A DNA stretch of 64,000 nucleotides, from the NCBI RefSeq assembly GCF_008180725.1, contig NZ_VTEV01000008.1, positions 1-64,000 of the forward strand. Reading direction: 5' to 3'. This document shows, piece by piece, positions 51,055 to 59,328 of the stretch (position 1 is the stretch's first letter; each line of letters begins with the position of its first letter). The notes under the pieces are model-generated. The model had not been told where the DNA came from. It was given only the letters and a program-made list of their open reading frames with translations, and did not search any database. The translations under genes and the position numbers were made by a program. Source of the DNA: Sutcliffiella horikoshii (lineage in GTDB: Bacteria; Bacillota; Bacilli; Bacillales; Bacillaceae_I).

Positions 51055-52353
51055 ATGATAAATCTCGAACAACCAACTGTTAAGACAACAAAAATGGATA
51101 TTGGGAGTAAGATTAAATTTTTTCGCATCCAAAAAGGGTTAAAACAAGACGATCTTGCAAGGGGAATTATTTCCGTATCGTACCTATCAAAAATTGAAAA
51201 CAATCTAACCTCACCTAGTGAAGAAGTGTTGAGGCTATTATGTGAGCGGCTTGAAGTAAGTCTTATTGAACAGCAGGACGATACGATTTTTCAAGAACTT
51301 ATGTCATGGTACAAGTTAATGACTACAAGTGAAAGCCAGGAAATAAAGCGAAGGTATGAAGGCCTGGTAAAAAGAATTCAATCCGTCAATACAAAGACAT
51401 ATATGTATTTTGTACTGTTCGAATTGCGCTATCACCTTTACCTTAAAAACATGGAACAATCGAGGACGCTTATTGAGAAGTTACAACAGTTTCTGGATAT
51501 TTTTGATATTCACATGCATTACTATTTCCAAAAATTCTATTCTATTTACGAATATAGATTGAACAATTTTGTTCAGGCACTTGAACACTTAAAGGTAGCC
51601 GAGCAATTACTGCAAAGGAATTCTAATCTTGAAAAATCAGAAGAGGCCGACCTCTACTATCTCTTTGGTCTTACTTATAGTCAAACGATGAAGGAACCAC
51701 TGAGCATCACCTACACCACTAAAGCACTCCAAGAATTCCAAGCCATCTATGATTTCAAAAGAAGCGCAGAGTGCCAAGTGTTACTAGGCATCTGCTATCG
51801 TAGAATTGGAGAATACGACCGCTCGGAAAAAAGTTACCTTCTAGCTCAAAAACTATCAGAGTCACTTAATAATATGTACCTTCAATCCCTCATCTATCAT
51901 AATCTTGGAAAGCTATACTCTATTCAAGGCCAGCATGTAGAAGCAATCAATGAATATGAAAAAAGCTATTTTCTAAAACAGCAAGATCGACCGGAAAGCA
52001 AGCTAACTTCTATTTATTGTATATTACTTGAATATGATAAACTCGGTGATTACACCGAGTGCAGAAAATGGCTGACACTTGGCCAGGAATTATTATCGGA
52101 TCCAGAAGATGCCATTGAATATCATTATTACTTTTCCATCCACGAATGTATTCTTGAAGGGGATTATGTGAAATTTGATCAACTATTTTTGGAACAAGCC
52201 TTACCTTATTTTCAAGAGAAAGATCTTAAGGAACCACTCATCATTTATGCTGAACGCCTGGCTCAATATTTTGAAGCCAGTTATAAATATAAAAAAGCAA
52301 GTTATTACTATTCTTTAGGATATAAGGAACTAAAGAAACAAATTTTTCTATAA
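51055..52353 (+). CDS. NprR/PlcR-like quorum-sensing regulator (RRNPP)
   Basis: A 432-residue regulator. An N-terminal XRE-type helix-turn-helix (about 18-75; FFRIQKGLKQDDLARG, SVSYLSKIENNLTSP) is followed by about eight tetratricopeptide repeats (about 95-425; for example ALEHLKVAEQLL, AINEYEKSYFLK). RRNPP proteins bind a short imported peptide in the TPR cup, which switches DNA binding. A tiny exported-peptide gene lies 16 bp downstream, the standard layout of NprR-NprX. ATG 51055 has AAGGA nine bases upstream. The gap 50758-51054 holds promoters only, none certain. Confidence 0.88.
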   Translation: MINLEQPTVKTTKMDIGSKIKFFRIQKGLKQDDLARGIISVSYLSKIENNLTSPSEEVLRLLCERLEVSLIEQQDDTIFQELMSWYKLMTTSESQEIKRRYEGLVKRIQSVNTKTYMYFVLFELRYHLYLKNMEQSRTLIEKLQQFLDIFDIHMHYYFQKFYSIYEYRLNNFVQALEHLKVAEQLLQRNSNLEKSEEADLYYLFGLTYSQTMKEPLSITYTTKALQEFQAIYDFKRSAECQVLLGICYRRIGEYDRSEKSYLLAQKLSESLNNMYLQSLIYHNLGKLYSIQGQHVEAINEYEKSYFLKQQDRPESKLTSIYCILLEYDKLGDYTECRKWLTLGQELLSDPEDAIEYHYYFSIHECILEGDYVKFDQLFLEQALPYFQEKDLKEPLIIYAERLAQYFEASYKYKKASYYYSLGYKELKKQIFL

Positions 52354-52369
52354 GAAGGAGATGGAGCAT

Positions 52370-52516
52370 ATGAAAAAACGATTGGTTCTGATGGGGTTGG
52401 CGTTTTTCTTACTATTCGGTGGTGCTACGGTATTTCAGGAGGCAGGTGTGGATCCAACGCAGGAAGTTTTATTAGCTACAAAGGATCAGCATCCGGACCC
52501 TATTCCGGAAGGATGA
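52370..52516 (+). CDS. Signal pro-peptide of the NprR-like regulator
   Basis: 48 residues: a signal peptide (KKR, then a Leu/Phe/Gly core to about residue 20), a short linker and a C-terminal end DQHPDPIPEG. NprX-type peptides have the same build, with the active heptapeptide near the C-terminus. The mature signal here probably lies within residues 39-48. AGAAGGAGATGGAG gives a strong ribosome-binding site. It is co-transcribed with the regulator and followed by a terminator. Confidence 0.75.
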   Translation: MKKRLVLMGLAFFLLFGGATVFQEAGVDPTQEVLLATKDQHPDPIPEG

Positions 52517-52528
52517 TTTTATTTGATT

Positions 52529-52561
52529 GACCTTACTCAATAGAGTGGGGTCTTTTTTTTT
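52529..52561 (+). terminator. Terminator of the quorum-sensing pair
   Basis: GACC-TT-ACTC and GAGT-GG-GGTC pair around AATA, followed by nine T's, at whose end a MITE-like element has inserted. Confidence 0.7.
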
Positions 52562-52805
52562 GGCTCTGTTAAAGCATACTGTTGATTTTTGCAGAAACCT
52601 AGCTGTTGATTGGAGCAATAGGCGAAGACTCCTCGAAAATGCTACGGATTTTCTTCGTGCGATGTTTCGCTGTCGAAGCCTTCCTTGTCCTGAGGGAGAT
52701 AGCGTTTAGGGGAGACCCCGCAGGCGCTTTTCCGAGGAGGCTCTCCAAACGCCCCTAGGAAAGCGAAGCCTAGTGCGTAAATCAACAGCGGTGTTTAACA
52801 GAGCC
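52562..52805. mobile_element. MITE-like element, copy 2, with terminal repeats and T-tract duplication
   Basis: A 244-bp element bounded by GGCTCTGTTAAA and its exact inverse TTTAACAGAGCC. Nine T's lie on each side (52553-52561 and 52806-52814), which look like an 8-9 bp target duplication. The interior contains the AGCTGTTGATTGGAGCAA...AAATCAACAGCGGT palindrome shared with the other copies, plus an extra inverted segment. There is no transposase gene. The terminal sequence resembles IS6-type ends. It landed in the terminator of the peptide gene. Confidence 0.8.
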
Positions 52806-52832
52806 TTTTTTTTTCAAAAAAACCATATTTAA

Positions 52833-52850
52833 TAGTTTTAATTCGAGATA
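52833..52850. promoter_or_regulatory. Degenerate MhqR-like site before the quinone reductase
   Basis: TAGTTTTAATTCGAGATA keeps the right half and centre of the MhqR box, but the left arm is diverged. Confidence 0.4.
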
Positions 52851-52939
52851 TTGGGGTACAAGATAAGTTAGAAGGTAATAGTATTCTAGAACTGCAAACA
52901 TGAAGAAGCCTTTCAAAACGAGTAAAAGGAGTGTTTACA

Positions 52940-53554
52940 ATGACTACGAATGTAAAATTGGCGATTATCTATTACAGTTCAACAGGTACGAACTATAAGC
53001 TGGCAAAAACGGCAGAAGAGGAAGCAAAGGCAAGCGGTGCAGAGGTAAAGTTGGTAAAGGTTCCAGAACTTGCTCCGCAACAGGCAATTGACTCTAATCC
53101 AGCTTGGAAGCAACATGTAGAAGAAACAAAGGACGTACCGGAAGTAAGTTTAGATGACCTTACATGGGCGGATGCCTATATATTCAGTGTCCCAACTAGA
53201 TATGGAACAGTTCCTGCACAAATGAAGCAATTCCTTGATACAACAGGAGGACTTTGGGCAGAGGGGAAACTCGCAAATAAAGTTGCTAGTGCCATGACAT
53301 CTGCAAGCAATCCTCACGGAGGACAAGAACAAACTATCTTAAACCTTTATACCACTATGTATCATTGGGGGGTTATTATCGCCGCGCCAGGATATACAGA
53401 CAACTCCATTTTTGAAGCTGGCGGAAATCCATATGGAACAAGTGTGACAGCCGATCAAGAGGGTAACTGGAAAGAGGATGTCGCTGCAGCAGTCAAACAT
53501 CAGACAAAACGGACCCTTCAGGTAGCAAGTGCCATCAAAAACGGCATGCAATAG
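52940..53554 (+). CDS. wrbA: NAD(P)H:quinone oxidoreductase (WrbA type)
   Basis: A 204-residue flavodoxin-fold enzyme. The FMN phosphate loop (YYSSTGTNYKLAK) is at the N-terminus, with the WrbA signatures PTRYGTVPAQMKQFLDTTGGLW and SASNPHGGQEQTILNLYTTMYHWG. It reduces quinones by two electrons, avoiding semiquinones. Together with the dioxygenases at 37852 and 41548 it fits a quinone-stress set. AAGGAG lies eight bases before ATG 52940. Confidence 0.88.
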   Translation: MTTNVKLAIIYYSSTGTNYKLAKTAEEEAKASGAEVKLVKVPELAPQQAIDSNPAWKQHVEETKDVPEVSLDDLTWADAYIFSVPTRYGTVPAQMKQFLDTTGGLWAEGKLANKVASAMTSASNPHGGQEQTILNLYTTMYHWGVIIAAPGYTDNSIFEAGGNPYGTSVTADQEGNWKEDVAAAVKHQTKRTLQVASAIKNGMQ

Positions 53555-53565
53555 ATTAATAACAT

Positions 53566-53591
53566 ATACCCATCACTATTGTGGTGGGTAT
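53566..53591 (+). terminator. Terminator of the quinone oxidoreductase gene
   Basis: ATACCCATCAC and GTGGTGGGTAT pair (one wobble) around TATT, followed by TTTCT. Confidence 0.8.
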
Positions 53592-53603
53592 TTTCTTACT
53601 TTC

Positions 53604-53735
53604 TAGCTGTGGAATGGAGCAAATGGCGGAGACTCCAGCGGGGGAGTAACGGGAGGTTGAGACCCCGCAACGAAGTGAGGCTCAAAAGCCGTCCCGCGGA
53701 AAGCGCAGCCATTTGCGGAAAGGAACAGCGGTGGT
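53604..53735. mobile_element. Palindromic MITE-like repeat, copy 3
   Basis: About 132 bp running from TAGCTGTGGAATGGAGCAAA to GGAACAGCGGT, with internal inverted repeats such as GCAAATGGC/GCCATTTGC. It is the same family as the copies at 48387, 52562 and 58005, in the orientation of copy 2. No coding capacity. Beyond it (to 53803) only a weak hairpin is seen. Confidence 0.75.
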
Positions 53736-53803
53736 CTACAAGACTACTCAGGTTTGTAAACGTTAAAAGAACCGAGCGGTTTTGCCCGGTTTTTCATACA
53801 ACA

Positions 53804-54145
53804 CTAATCTTTTTGAATGGTTTGTTTATTTCTTTTATATTTTCTAATGAAATAGGCCCTTTGAACAAACAAGTATGCAAGGAAGACGGTGGAACAGAAT
53901 ATCGCTACCATCATATTAAATAGCATTCCCCCGATATAAAGGAGTCCATCACCCTTAAGGGTAAGGAAGTACCAAATAGTCGTAGTGGTAAACCATGTGA
54001 GGATGATAAAGGAAAGACTAATGGCAGTATGGAAAAAAAATGCCCCTTTACGCATCACCATTTGAGAGACATACATATAACTGACAAGTGTAGTGGAAAC
54101 GATTGCCAATAAATTCATGAGCATAATATAGTCATACATCTCCAT
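53804..54145 (-). CDS. Four-helix membrane protein of unknown function
   Basis: About 113 residues with three or four hydrophobic segments and a basic C-terminal tail. AAAGGAG lies before the ATG at 54145. Not recognised. Confidence 0.65.
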   Translation of the reverse strand: MEMYDYIMLMNLLAIVSTTLVSYMYVSQMVMRKGAFFFHTAISLSFIILTWFTTTTIWYFLTLKGDGLLYIGGMLFNMMVAIFCSTVFLAYLFVQRAYFIRKYKRNKQTIQKD

Positions 54146-54271
54146 CATCAAACTCCTTTTTTCTATATATATAGCGGGACAAACTAATGGGTGAGTACCT
54201 AGGCAAAATATTTGCATAATCGCTGCAATAGGACATAATTAATATATATTTGAAAATAGGAAGGTGAAAAA

Positions 54272-55099
54272 ATGAAAAGTTTAGCGTCTACAACAACCCT
54301 ACATAATGGAGTAGAGATGCCTTGGTTTGGCCTTGGTGTATTTAAAGTGGAAGAAGGGCAGGAAGTAGAATCTTCTGTTAAGATGGCCATTCATGCAGGT
54401 TACAAAAGCATTGATACAGCAGCCATCTACAAAAATGAAGAAGGTGTAGGAAAAGGAATTAGAGAATCCGATGTACCTCGTGAAGAACTTTTCATCACGA
54501 CAAAAGTATGGAATGCAGATCAGGGTTATGAATCTACTTTAAAGGCTTTTGATGAAAGTATGGAAAAGCTAGGACTAGAATATCTGGACTTATATCTTGT
54601 ACACTGGCCTGTTAAAGGAAAGTATGTAGAAACGTGGAAAGCATTAGAAAAGCTTTATAAAGACGGAAGAGTACGTGCCATTGGGGTGAGCAACTTCCAA
54701 ATTCACCATCTGCAGGATATACTGGATGTGGCTGAGGTAAAACCAATGGTTAATCAGGTAGAATACCATCCAAAGCTTTCTCAAGTGAAGCTATTAAATT
54801 TCTGTAAAGAAAATGGTATTCAAATGGAAGCATGGTCACCACTGATGCAAGGTCAGCTATTGGATAATGACGTATTAAAAGAAATTGCAACAGCTCATAA
54901 TAAGTCTGTTGCACAAGTCATTCTTCGTTGGGACCTTCAAAATGGTGTGGTAACTATTCCAAAGTCAGTCAAAGAGCACCGTATTAAAGAAAATGCGGAT
55001 ATTTTCGACTTCGACTTGTCACAAGATGAGATGCAGAAGATTCATGCATTGAATGAAGACAAACGTGTAGGTCCGGATCCCGATAATTTTGATTTTTAA
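54272..55099 (+). CDS. yvgN: Aldo/keto reductase (YvgN/glyoxal reductase type)
   Basis: A 275-residue TIM-barrel enzyme. The AKR tetrad is visible: Asp in YKSIDTAAIYKNEEGVG with Tyr, Lys in FITTKVW and His in YLVHWPVK. NADPH-binding motifs near the end (IPKSVKEHRIKEN) are intact. It reduces glyoxal and other reactive carbonyls. AGGAAGGTG precedes the ATG. The name is by similarity. Confidence 0.85.
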   Translation: MKSLASTTTLHNGVEMPWFGLGVFKVEEGQEVESSVKMAIHAGYKSIDTAAIYKNEEGVGKGIRESDVPREELFITTKVWNADQGYESTLKAFDESMEKLGLEYLDLYLVHWPVKGKYVETWKALEKLYKDGRVRAIGVSNFQIHHLQDILDVAEVKPMVNQVEYHPKLSQVKLLNFCKENGIQMEAWSPLMQGQLLDNDVLKEIATAHNKSVAQVILRWDLQNGVVTIPKSVKEHRIKENADIFDFDLSQDEMQKIHALNEDKRVGPDPDNFDF

Positions 55100-55113
55100 T
55101 CCTAGATAAAATA

Positions 55114-55144
55114 AAGGTGCAGGGCTTAAGTCGCCCTGCACCTT
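55114..55144. terminator. Bidirectional terminator
   Basis: AAGGTGCAGGGC and GCCCTGCACCTT pair perfectly (12 bp), serving the reductase and the convergent lipoprotein. Confidence 0.85.
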
Positions 55145-55149
55145 AACTT

Positions 55150-55947
55150 TTATTCAACTACTAATTCTTCTTGTTGGTGTTCGTGTAATTCATCTTTTTC
55201 TACGTGTATTTGAACATAATGGAGACCACTTTCTTTCATAGTCGCTTTTGCTTCATAGACACCATCACTGACTTCTTTTGCATCTACGAATTCATGTTTC
55301 TCTGAATCTTCATGCCAAATTTCAAAGCGAACAGTCGCATCTGTTAAAGCAGCATCTTCTTGCTTGATTTCTGTTGATAATGTAGTTTCTTGATTCGCTT
55401 TTACAGCGTCTGTGGATTTTAATGTCATATTTAAGCTGCTCTCATGGCCATGATGATCATTATGGTCTGTTTCTTCATGTGTCTCATGGTCGTGACTGTG
55501 CCCATCTTCTTTATGCGCTTCTTCTTTATCAGAAGGTTCCGGATTTCCAACCGTTAACTCAACACGTGGCATTACATGCATGTCTCTGGCAGTAGTGTGA
55601 GCTACTACATAGTAAAAGCCTTCCTCTTCGAAAGTTTTCGTGATGGAGTAAATTCCAGACCCATCATTAGAAGCTTCCTCCATTTCATGATCCGCTTCCT
55701 GCCCTTGCTTCCATACCTCAAACTTCACTTCTCTGGCATCATCCACATTCTCCTCACCTTGAGTGACAAGGGCTTCAATTTTCACTTCTTCATTCGGCTC
55801 CACTGCTTCAGGCAGCTTGATCTCCACTTCCACCATACTAGGCACTTCATCTTTATTTCCGTTTGTATTTTCATTGTTATTAGTTGATCCGCAAGCTGCT
55901 AGCATCGTTAATGATAGCAAGCTGATAAATAGAATTAATTTTTTCAA
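55150..55947 (-). CDS. Lipoprotein with two FixH/YtkA-like domains
   Basis: About 265 residues. A lipoprotein signal (lipobox LAAC) is followed by two beta-rich YtkA-like domains (about 38-135 and 175-260) joined by a His/Asp/Glu-rich linker (HSHDHETHEE). The His-rich stretch may bind metal; related proteins are linked to copper delivery or cytochrome oxidase assembly. TTG 55947 is chosen because GAGGAG lies eight bases before it; the GTG nine bases upstream is too close. Confidence 0.8.
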   Translation of the reverse strand: MKKLILFISLLSLTMLAACGSTNNNENTNGNKDEVPSMVEVEIKLPEAVEPNEEVKIEALVTQGEENVDDAREVKFEVWKQGQEADHEMEEASNDGSGIYSITKTFEEEGFYYVVAHTTARDMHVMPRVELTVGNPEPSDKEEAHKEDGHSHDHETHEETDHNDHHGHESSLNMTLKSTDAVKANQETTLSTEIKQEDAALTDATVRFEIWHEDSEKHEFVDAKEVSDGVYEAKATMKESGLHYVQIHVEKDELHEHQQEELVVE

Positions 55948-56094
55948 AAAGAACACTCCTCTCGTTCAATGTTTTTATTATAACTAGTAACCTAACGGAA
56001 AATATCATCAAAAAGATCAATCTTGTGAACAAAAATAGTATGATATAGGTAATGACCATAAATGCATGGATCTATACATAGGGAGTGGTTGAAG

Positions 56095-56514
56095 TTGATA
56101 AAGCATTTACAAACAAAAGAAGAATTGCTTGAAGGGTTTCAAGTTTTAAAGGAGTTAAGGCCACATCTAACAGAAGATACTTTTATAGAAATATATGAAA
56201 CCATGCAAAAAGAAGGCTACGAATTATATGCGTATGTTGTAAAAGAAGAGGTAGTCGCTGTTACAGGAATAATCATGTTAACTAATTTTTATGATGGGCG
56301 TCATATTTATGTGTATGACCTAGTAACTAAAAGCACAGGCAGATCAAAAGGCTACGGGGAGAAATTGCTTTCCTACATAGAAGAATTAGCAAAAGAAAGA
56401 GGCTGCGAGAAAATAACGTTGTCCTCAGGCTTACCAAGGATAGATGCTCATAGATTTTATGAAAAGAAAATGGATTACGATAAAACTAGTTATGTATTTA
56501 GAAAAGAGCTGTAG
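56095..56514 (+). CDS. GNAT-family N-acetyltransferase
   Basis: About 139 residues with a single GNAT fold. The acetyl-CoA loop is STGRSKGYGEKLLSYIE and the last motif HRFYEKKMDYDKTSYVF. Substrate unknown. TTG 56095, with GGGAG nine bases upstream, is preferred; an ATG at 56062 is in frame but lacks a good ribosome-binding site. Confidence 0.8.
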   Translation: MIKHLQTKEELLEGFQVLKELRPHLTEDTFIEIYETMQKEGYELYAYVVKEEVVAVTGIIMLTNFYDGRHIYVYDLVTKSTGRSKGYGEKLLSYIEELAKERGCEKITLSSGLPRIDAHRFYEKKMDYDKTSYVFRKEL

Positions 56515-56533
56515 CATAGATGCTATAGCTCTT
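56504..56533. terminator. Bidirectional terminator
   Basis: AAGAGCTGTAGCAT pairs with ATGCTATAGCTCTT; it contains the stop codons of the acetyltransferase and, nearby, of the convergent pseudouridine synthase. Confidence 0.75.
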
Positions 56534-57419
56534 CTAACTTCAATAAGGAAGGTCCAAATCCTGTCGGAACGGGAGCATGGACTGTCACACTTTCTTCCAT
56601 AAACGGGTGAGGGACAGTTAATTTCCATGCATGCAGGCTATGACGATGATGGTGATTTTGCGAACCATAAAGTTTATCTCCAAAAATGGGATGGCCAATG
56701 CTGCTCATATGTACTCTGATCTGATGCGTTCTTCCTGTATCTAGTGACAGCTCTACAAGTGTTAATTGTTCTTTTGGAAAGGATTTAACTACTTGAAAAT
56801 AGGTGATTGCTTTTTGTCCATTTGGAGAGACTCTTCTCCTGGTAGCGTGATGGCGGTCTTTTCCAATAGGCTTGTCCACCATTCCTTTTGATCTGCTCAT
56901 TACTCCTTCAACAAGTGCCAAATAAGTTCGTTTAACTTTGCGTTCTTCTAGCATCCTGTCTAAGATAGCCCCGCTAATGGCATGCTTTGCGAACAGAATT
57001 GCTCCGCTAGTGTCTTTATCCAACCGATGTACATGACGAACTTTAGAAGAAATTCCGTTCTTCTTGAAATAATGTGCCACTCCATTAGAAAGAGAGCGTA
57101 AGTCTTGATCTGAGGAGGGATGAGTGTCCTTTCCAGCTACCTTATTCACTACCAATAAGTGTTCCGTCTCGTAAATAATATCAATATCCATTTCGGTAGC
57201 AATTGGTGAAATCTCTTCTGGTAAAATAGGGATAAAAATTTGGTCGCCTTCTTGAAGTGGCTTTGTCCAATTAGGAGTATCTCGATTCACCAAAACTTGT
57301 TTGGACATCCTAAGTTCATGAAGAAGTCCTTTGGGGATGCCAATCACATCTTTTAGATAATTTTGTAATGGGAGGGACTGATTATTGGTTACGGAAAATG
57401 TTAGCATCTGTCTGTTCAT
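56523..57419 (-). CDS. RluA-family pseudouridine synthase
   Basis: A 298-residue enzyme with an N-terminal S4-like region (about 14-75) and the catalytic domain with HRLDKDTSGAILFAKH (catalytic Asp near 131) and TGRTHQIRVH. It converts uridine to pseudouridine in rRNA or tRNA; RluD-like by length. AAAGGAG lies six bases before the ATG. Confidence 0.88.
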   Translation of the reverse strand: MNRQMLTFSVTNNQSLPLQNYLKDVIGIPKGLLHELRMSKQVLVNRDTPNWTKPLQEGDQIFIPILPEEISPIATEMDIDIIYETEHLLVVNKVAGKDTHPSSDQDLRSLSNGVAHYFKKNGISSKVRHVHRLDKDTSGAILFAKHAISGAILDRMLEERKVKRTYLALVEGVMSRSKGMVDKPIGKDRHHATRRRVSPNGQKAITYFQVVKSFPKEQLTLVELSLDTGRTHQIRVHMSSIGHPIFGDKLYGSQNHHHRHSLHAWKLTVPHPFMEESVTVHAPVPTGFGPSLLKLEEL

Positions 57420-57579
57420 TATTAGCTCCTTTCATGATTTACTTCTATGTGGATGTTCCTTGGAATGTCAAATTATATTGTCGTAATGAGTCTATGGATT
57501 CCATTAACTACCTACCCAAATAAAGATACATTTATGTTACTCTTTTGTTATAGAGAAGTTACAAGGGTGGTTTTAATTC

Positions 57580-57993
57580 GTGAAAGTAGTATACGCTTCA
57601 ACTCCAGAGCAGGAGGACCATATTGGGGAATTGGTCCAACACCTCTTAACGAACATTCTTCCTTATTATTTCACAGATAAAGAGATAGAAAACCTTGCAC
57701 AGCAATTATCCCTTCACACTGGAGAAGTCCATGATACTTTTTCCGATTATAATGGAACATTGAAAGAAGCATTTCATATCATATCATGTCTTCAAGCAAT
57801 TATTGCAGTTATTGAAACAATCCAAGAAGAGGACTTACTTACCAAGCATCGTGAAATATTTAAGCGGAATGTCAATATGTTAAGGGAGTATGGATTTTCA
57901 TTTCCATTTTCGATTGATCAGTTTGTCCAAAAACCTAGCAAGCCGAACATTTTCAGTAAGTTCATTCAGCCTTCCAATCATTTTTTGATTTAA
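57580..57993 (+). CDS. yhcU: YhcU-like protein (DUF5365)
   Basis: A 137-residue soluble protein similar to B. subtilis YhcU, of unknown function. It begins with GTG after AAGGGTGG. Its C-terminal end is basic and aromatic. A palindromic repeat follows directly after it. Confidence 0.65.
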   Translation: MKVVYASTPEQEDHIGELVQHLLTNILPYYFTDKEIENLAQQLSLHTGEVHDTFSDYNGTLKEAFHIISCLQAIIAVIETIQEEDLLTKHREIFKRNVNMLREYGFSFPFSIDQFVQKPSKPNIFSKFIQPSNHFLI

Positions 57994-58004
57994 AAAATTG
58001 GTAA

Positions 58005-58137
58005 AACCGCTGTTTCATTCCGCAAATGGCTTCGCTTTCCGCGGGAGGGTGCTTGAGCCTCCTCACAACGCTTCAGGGGTCTCAATATACCGTTGCTCCC
58101 CCGCTGGAGTCTAAGCTTTTGCTCCAATCAACAGCTA
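58005..58137. mobile_element. Palindromic MITE-like repeat, copy 4
   Basis: About 133 bp from ACCGCTGTTTCATTCCGCAA to GCTCCAATCAACAGCTAG, same family and orientation as copy 1. The ends are mutually inverted, and internal inverted repeats are present. No coding capacity. Confidence 0.8.
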
Positions 58138-58164
58138 GTAAACTTCATATGCACATGCAAAACA

Positions 58165-58203
58165 GAAGAAACTCCTGGCGATTATTCGCTAGGAGTTTCT
58201 TTT
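58165..58203 (-). terminator. Terminator overlapping the thioredoxin-like gene end
   Basis: GAAACTCCT and AGGAGTTTC pair with inner GCGA/TCGC. The stop of the minus-strand gene lies in the loop. Confidence 0.7.
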
Positions 58204-58664
58204 ACTTTTTCGAACCATTCGGTGTAGACGTTGCTGTCTTGGTGGTAGTTCTCTAAGCGTTCTACTTCTTGGCCATCTACGAAATGGATGAAGGTAGGAG
58301 TAGAATTAATGCGGTAATCGTCCCAGCCTTGTTCGAATTCCTGTAGATTGTAGAGCTCCATATCTATTCCCATCTCTTCAGCCATCGGTACAACAACAGG
58401 GCTTGTTTGCTTACACGCAGGGCAAGTTGAGCTGTAGAAGTAAATAGTTTTCGTTTCACCAGCATCGAGATTTTCTTTTAATTGATCAGGAGTGATAATG
58501 TTTTGGTAAAGTGGATCATCCAGCTGCTTTTGTGTTTCTGTATGAAGCTTGTCTTTACCAAAAGGATTCCCTTCCACGTTTTGCTTTTGCTGAATATTAG
58601 TTACCACAACAAGTGCTATAAAGATGGCCATGATGACCGCCATAATGATGATGAGTTTTTTCAA
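58182..58664 (-). CDS. Membrane-anchored thioredoxin-like protein
   Basis: 160 residues: one N-terminal anchor helix (about 3-22) and a thioredoxin fold outside the membrane with the redox site CPAC (in SSTCPACKQ) and cis-Pro in STPTFIHF. It likely works with the DsbB-like protein whose gene ends two bases before it, as a DsbA- or BdbA-like thiol oxidase. Confidence 0.85.
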   Translation of the reverse strand: MKKLIIIMAVIMAIFIALVVVTNIQQKQNVEGNPFGKDKLHTETQKQLDDPLYQNIITPDQLKENLDAGETKTIYFYSSTCPACKQTSPVVVPMAEEMGIDMELYNLQEFEQGWDDYRINSTPTFIHFVDGQEVERLENYHQDSNVYTEWFEKVKETPSE

Positions 58665-58666
58665 AA

Positions 58667-59101
58667 TTAATTACCTGCTTTCTTTGAAAGTTTTTTTACA
58701 TAAAACAATATTGCCGTAATGGATGTAAAACCGATAAGTGCTAAAAATGGGATAGTGATAAAACCTAGCCAATTGATATATTGACCAGTACACGGTACAA
58801 CTCCACAAGAAACGGAGTTCTCGCTGAAAAATGCAACTTTTTGAACCAAGTAATGATAAATGGAAATGGTTCCTCCTATTATGGATAAGGGAAGGACGTA
58901 AGTTGCAATACCAGCATCTTTTTTAACCGCAGCAATTCCAAGCAGTATGACTAACGGATACATTAATATCCGTTGATACCAACATAGCTCACAAGGTATG
59001 TATAACAATACTTCGGAAAAATATAAGCTACCAAGGGAAGCAACAAGGGCAATGATTGCTGAGGCAAGCAATAGATTCTCTATTTTTTTGGAATAATCCA
59101 C
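58667..59101 (-). CDS. bdbC: DsbB-like disulfide oxidoreductase
   Basis: A 144-residue four-helix membrane protein with both redox cysteine pairs (CELC at about 37-40 and CGVVPC at about 98-103), as in BdbC/DsbB. It re-oxidises the thioredoxin-like partner and passes electrons to quinone. A TTGAATTCAAGATA half-site resembling the MhqR box lies just upstream (59117-59130). Confidence 0.88.
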   Translation of the reverse strand: MDYSKKIENLLLASAIIALVASLGSLYFSEVLLYIPCELCWYQRILMYPLVILLGIAAVKKDAGIATYVLPLSIIGGTISIYHYLVQKVAFFSENSVSCGVVPCTGQYINWLGFITIPFLALIGFTSITAILFYVKKLSKKAGN

Positions 59102-59214
59102 GGTAACTCTCCTCTTTTGAATTCAAGATACTTTTCCTAAAATTATAGTCGTTACTTTTCATTATTGCAAAACTAATCCTATCCTTTTATTGTGAACTTT
59201 TTTTGACTTTAAGA

Positions 59215-59253
59215 AAGAAAGCGGTTTCCAACAGAAGTTATATCTTGTACAAT
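59215..59253 (+). promoter_or_regulatory. Promoter with overlapping catabolite-responsive element
   Basis: TTTCCA (59225-59230) and TACAAT (59248-59253), 17 bp apart, form a SigA promoter. AGAAAGCGGTTTCCA (59216-59230) overlaps the -35 and resembles the CcpA cre consensus, so glucose repression of the alpha-glucosidase gene is likely. Confidence 0.55.
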
Positions 59254-59328
59254 AATTATGGAATCGATTTCATTTTGTGAACAAGAAAATTAACAATAGA
59301 TAAACTTAGGTAAGGAGAGAAATTTTTA

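Noticed and set aside
59113-59130. Full MhqR operator before bdbC
   Set aside because: Only the centre and right half match; kept as a weak half-site and not listed as a feature.
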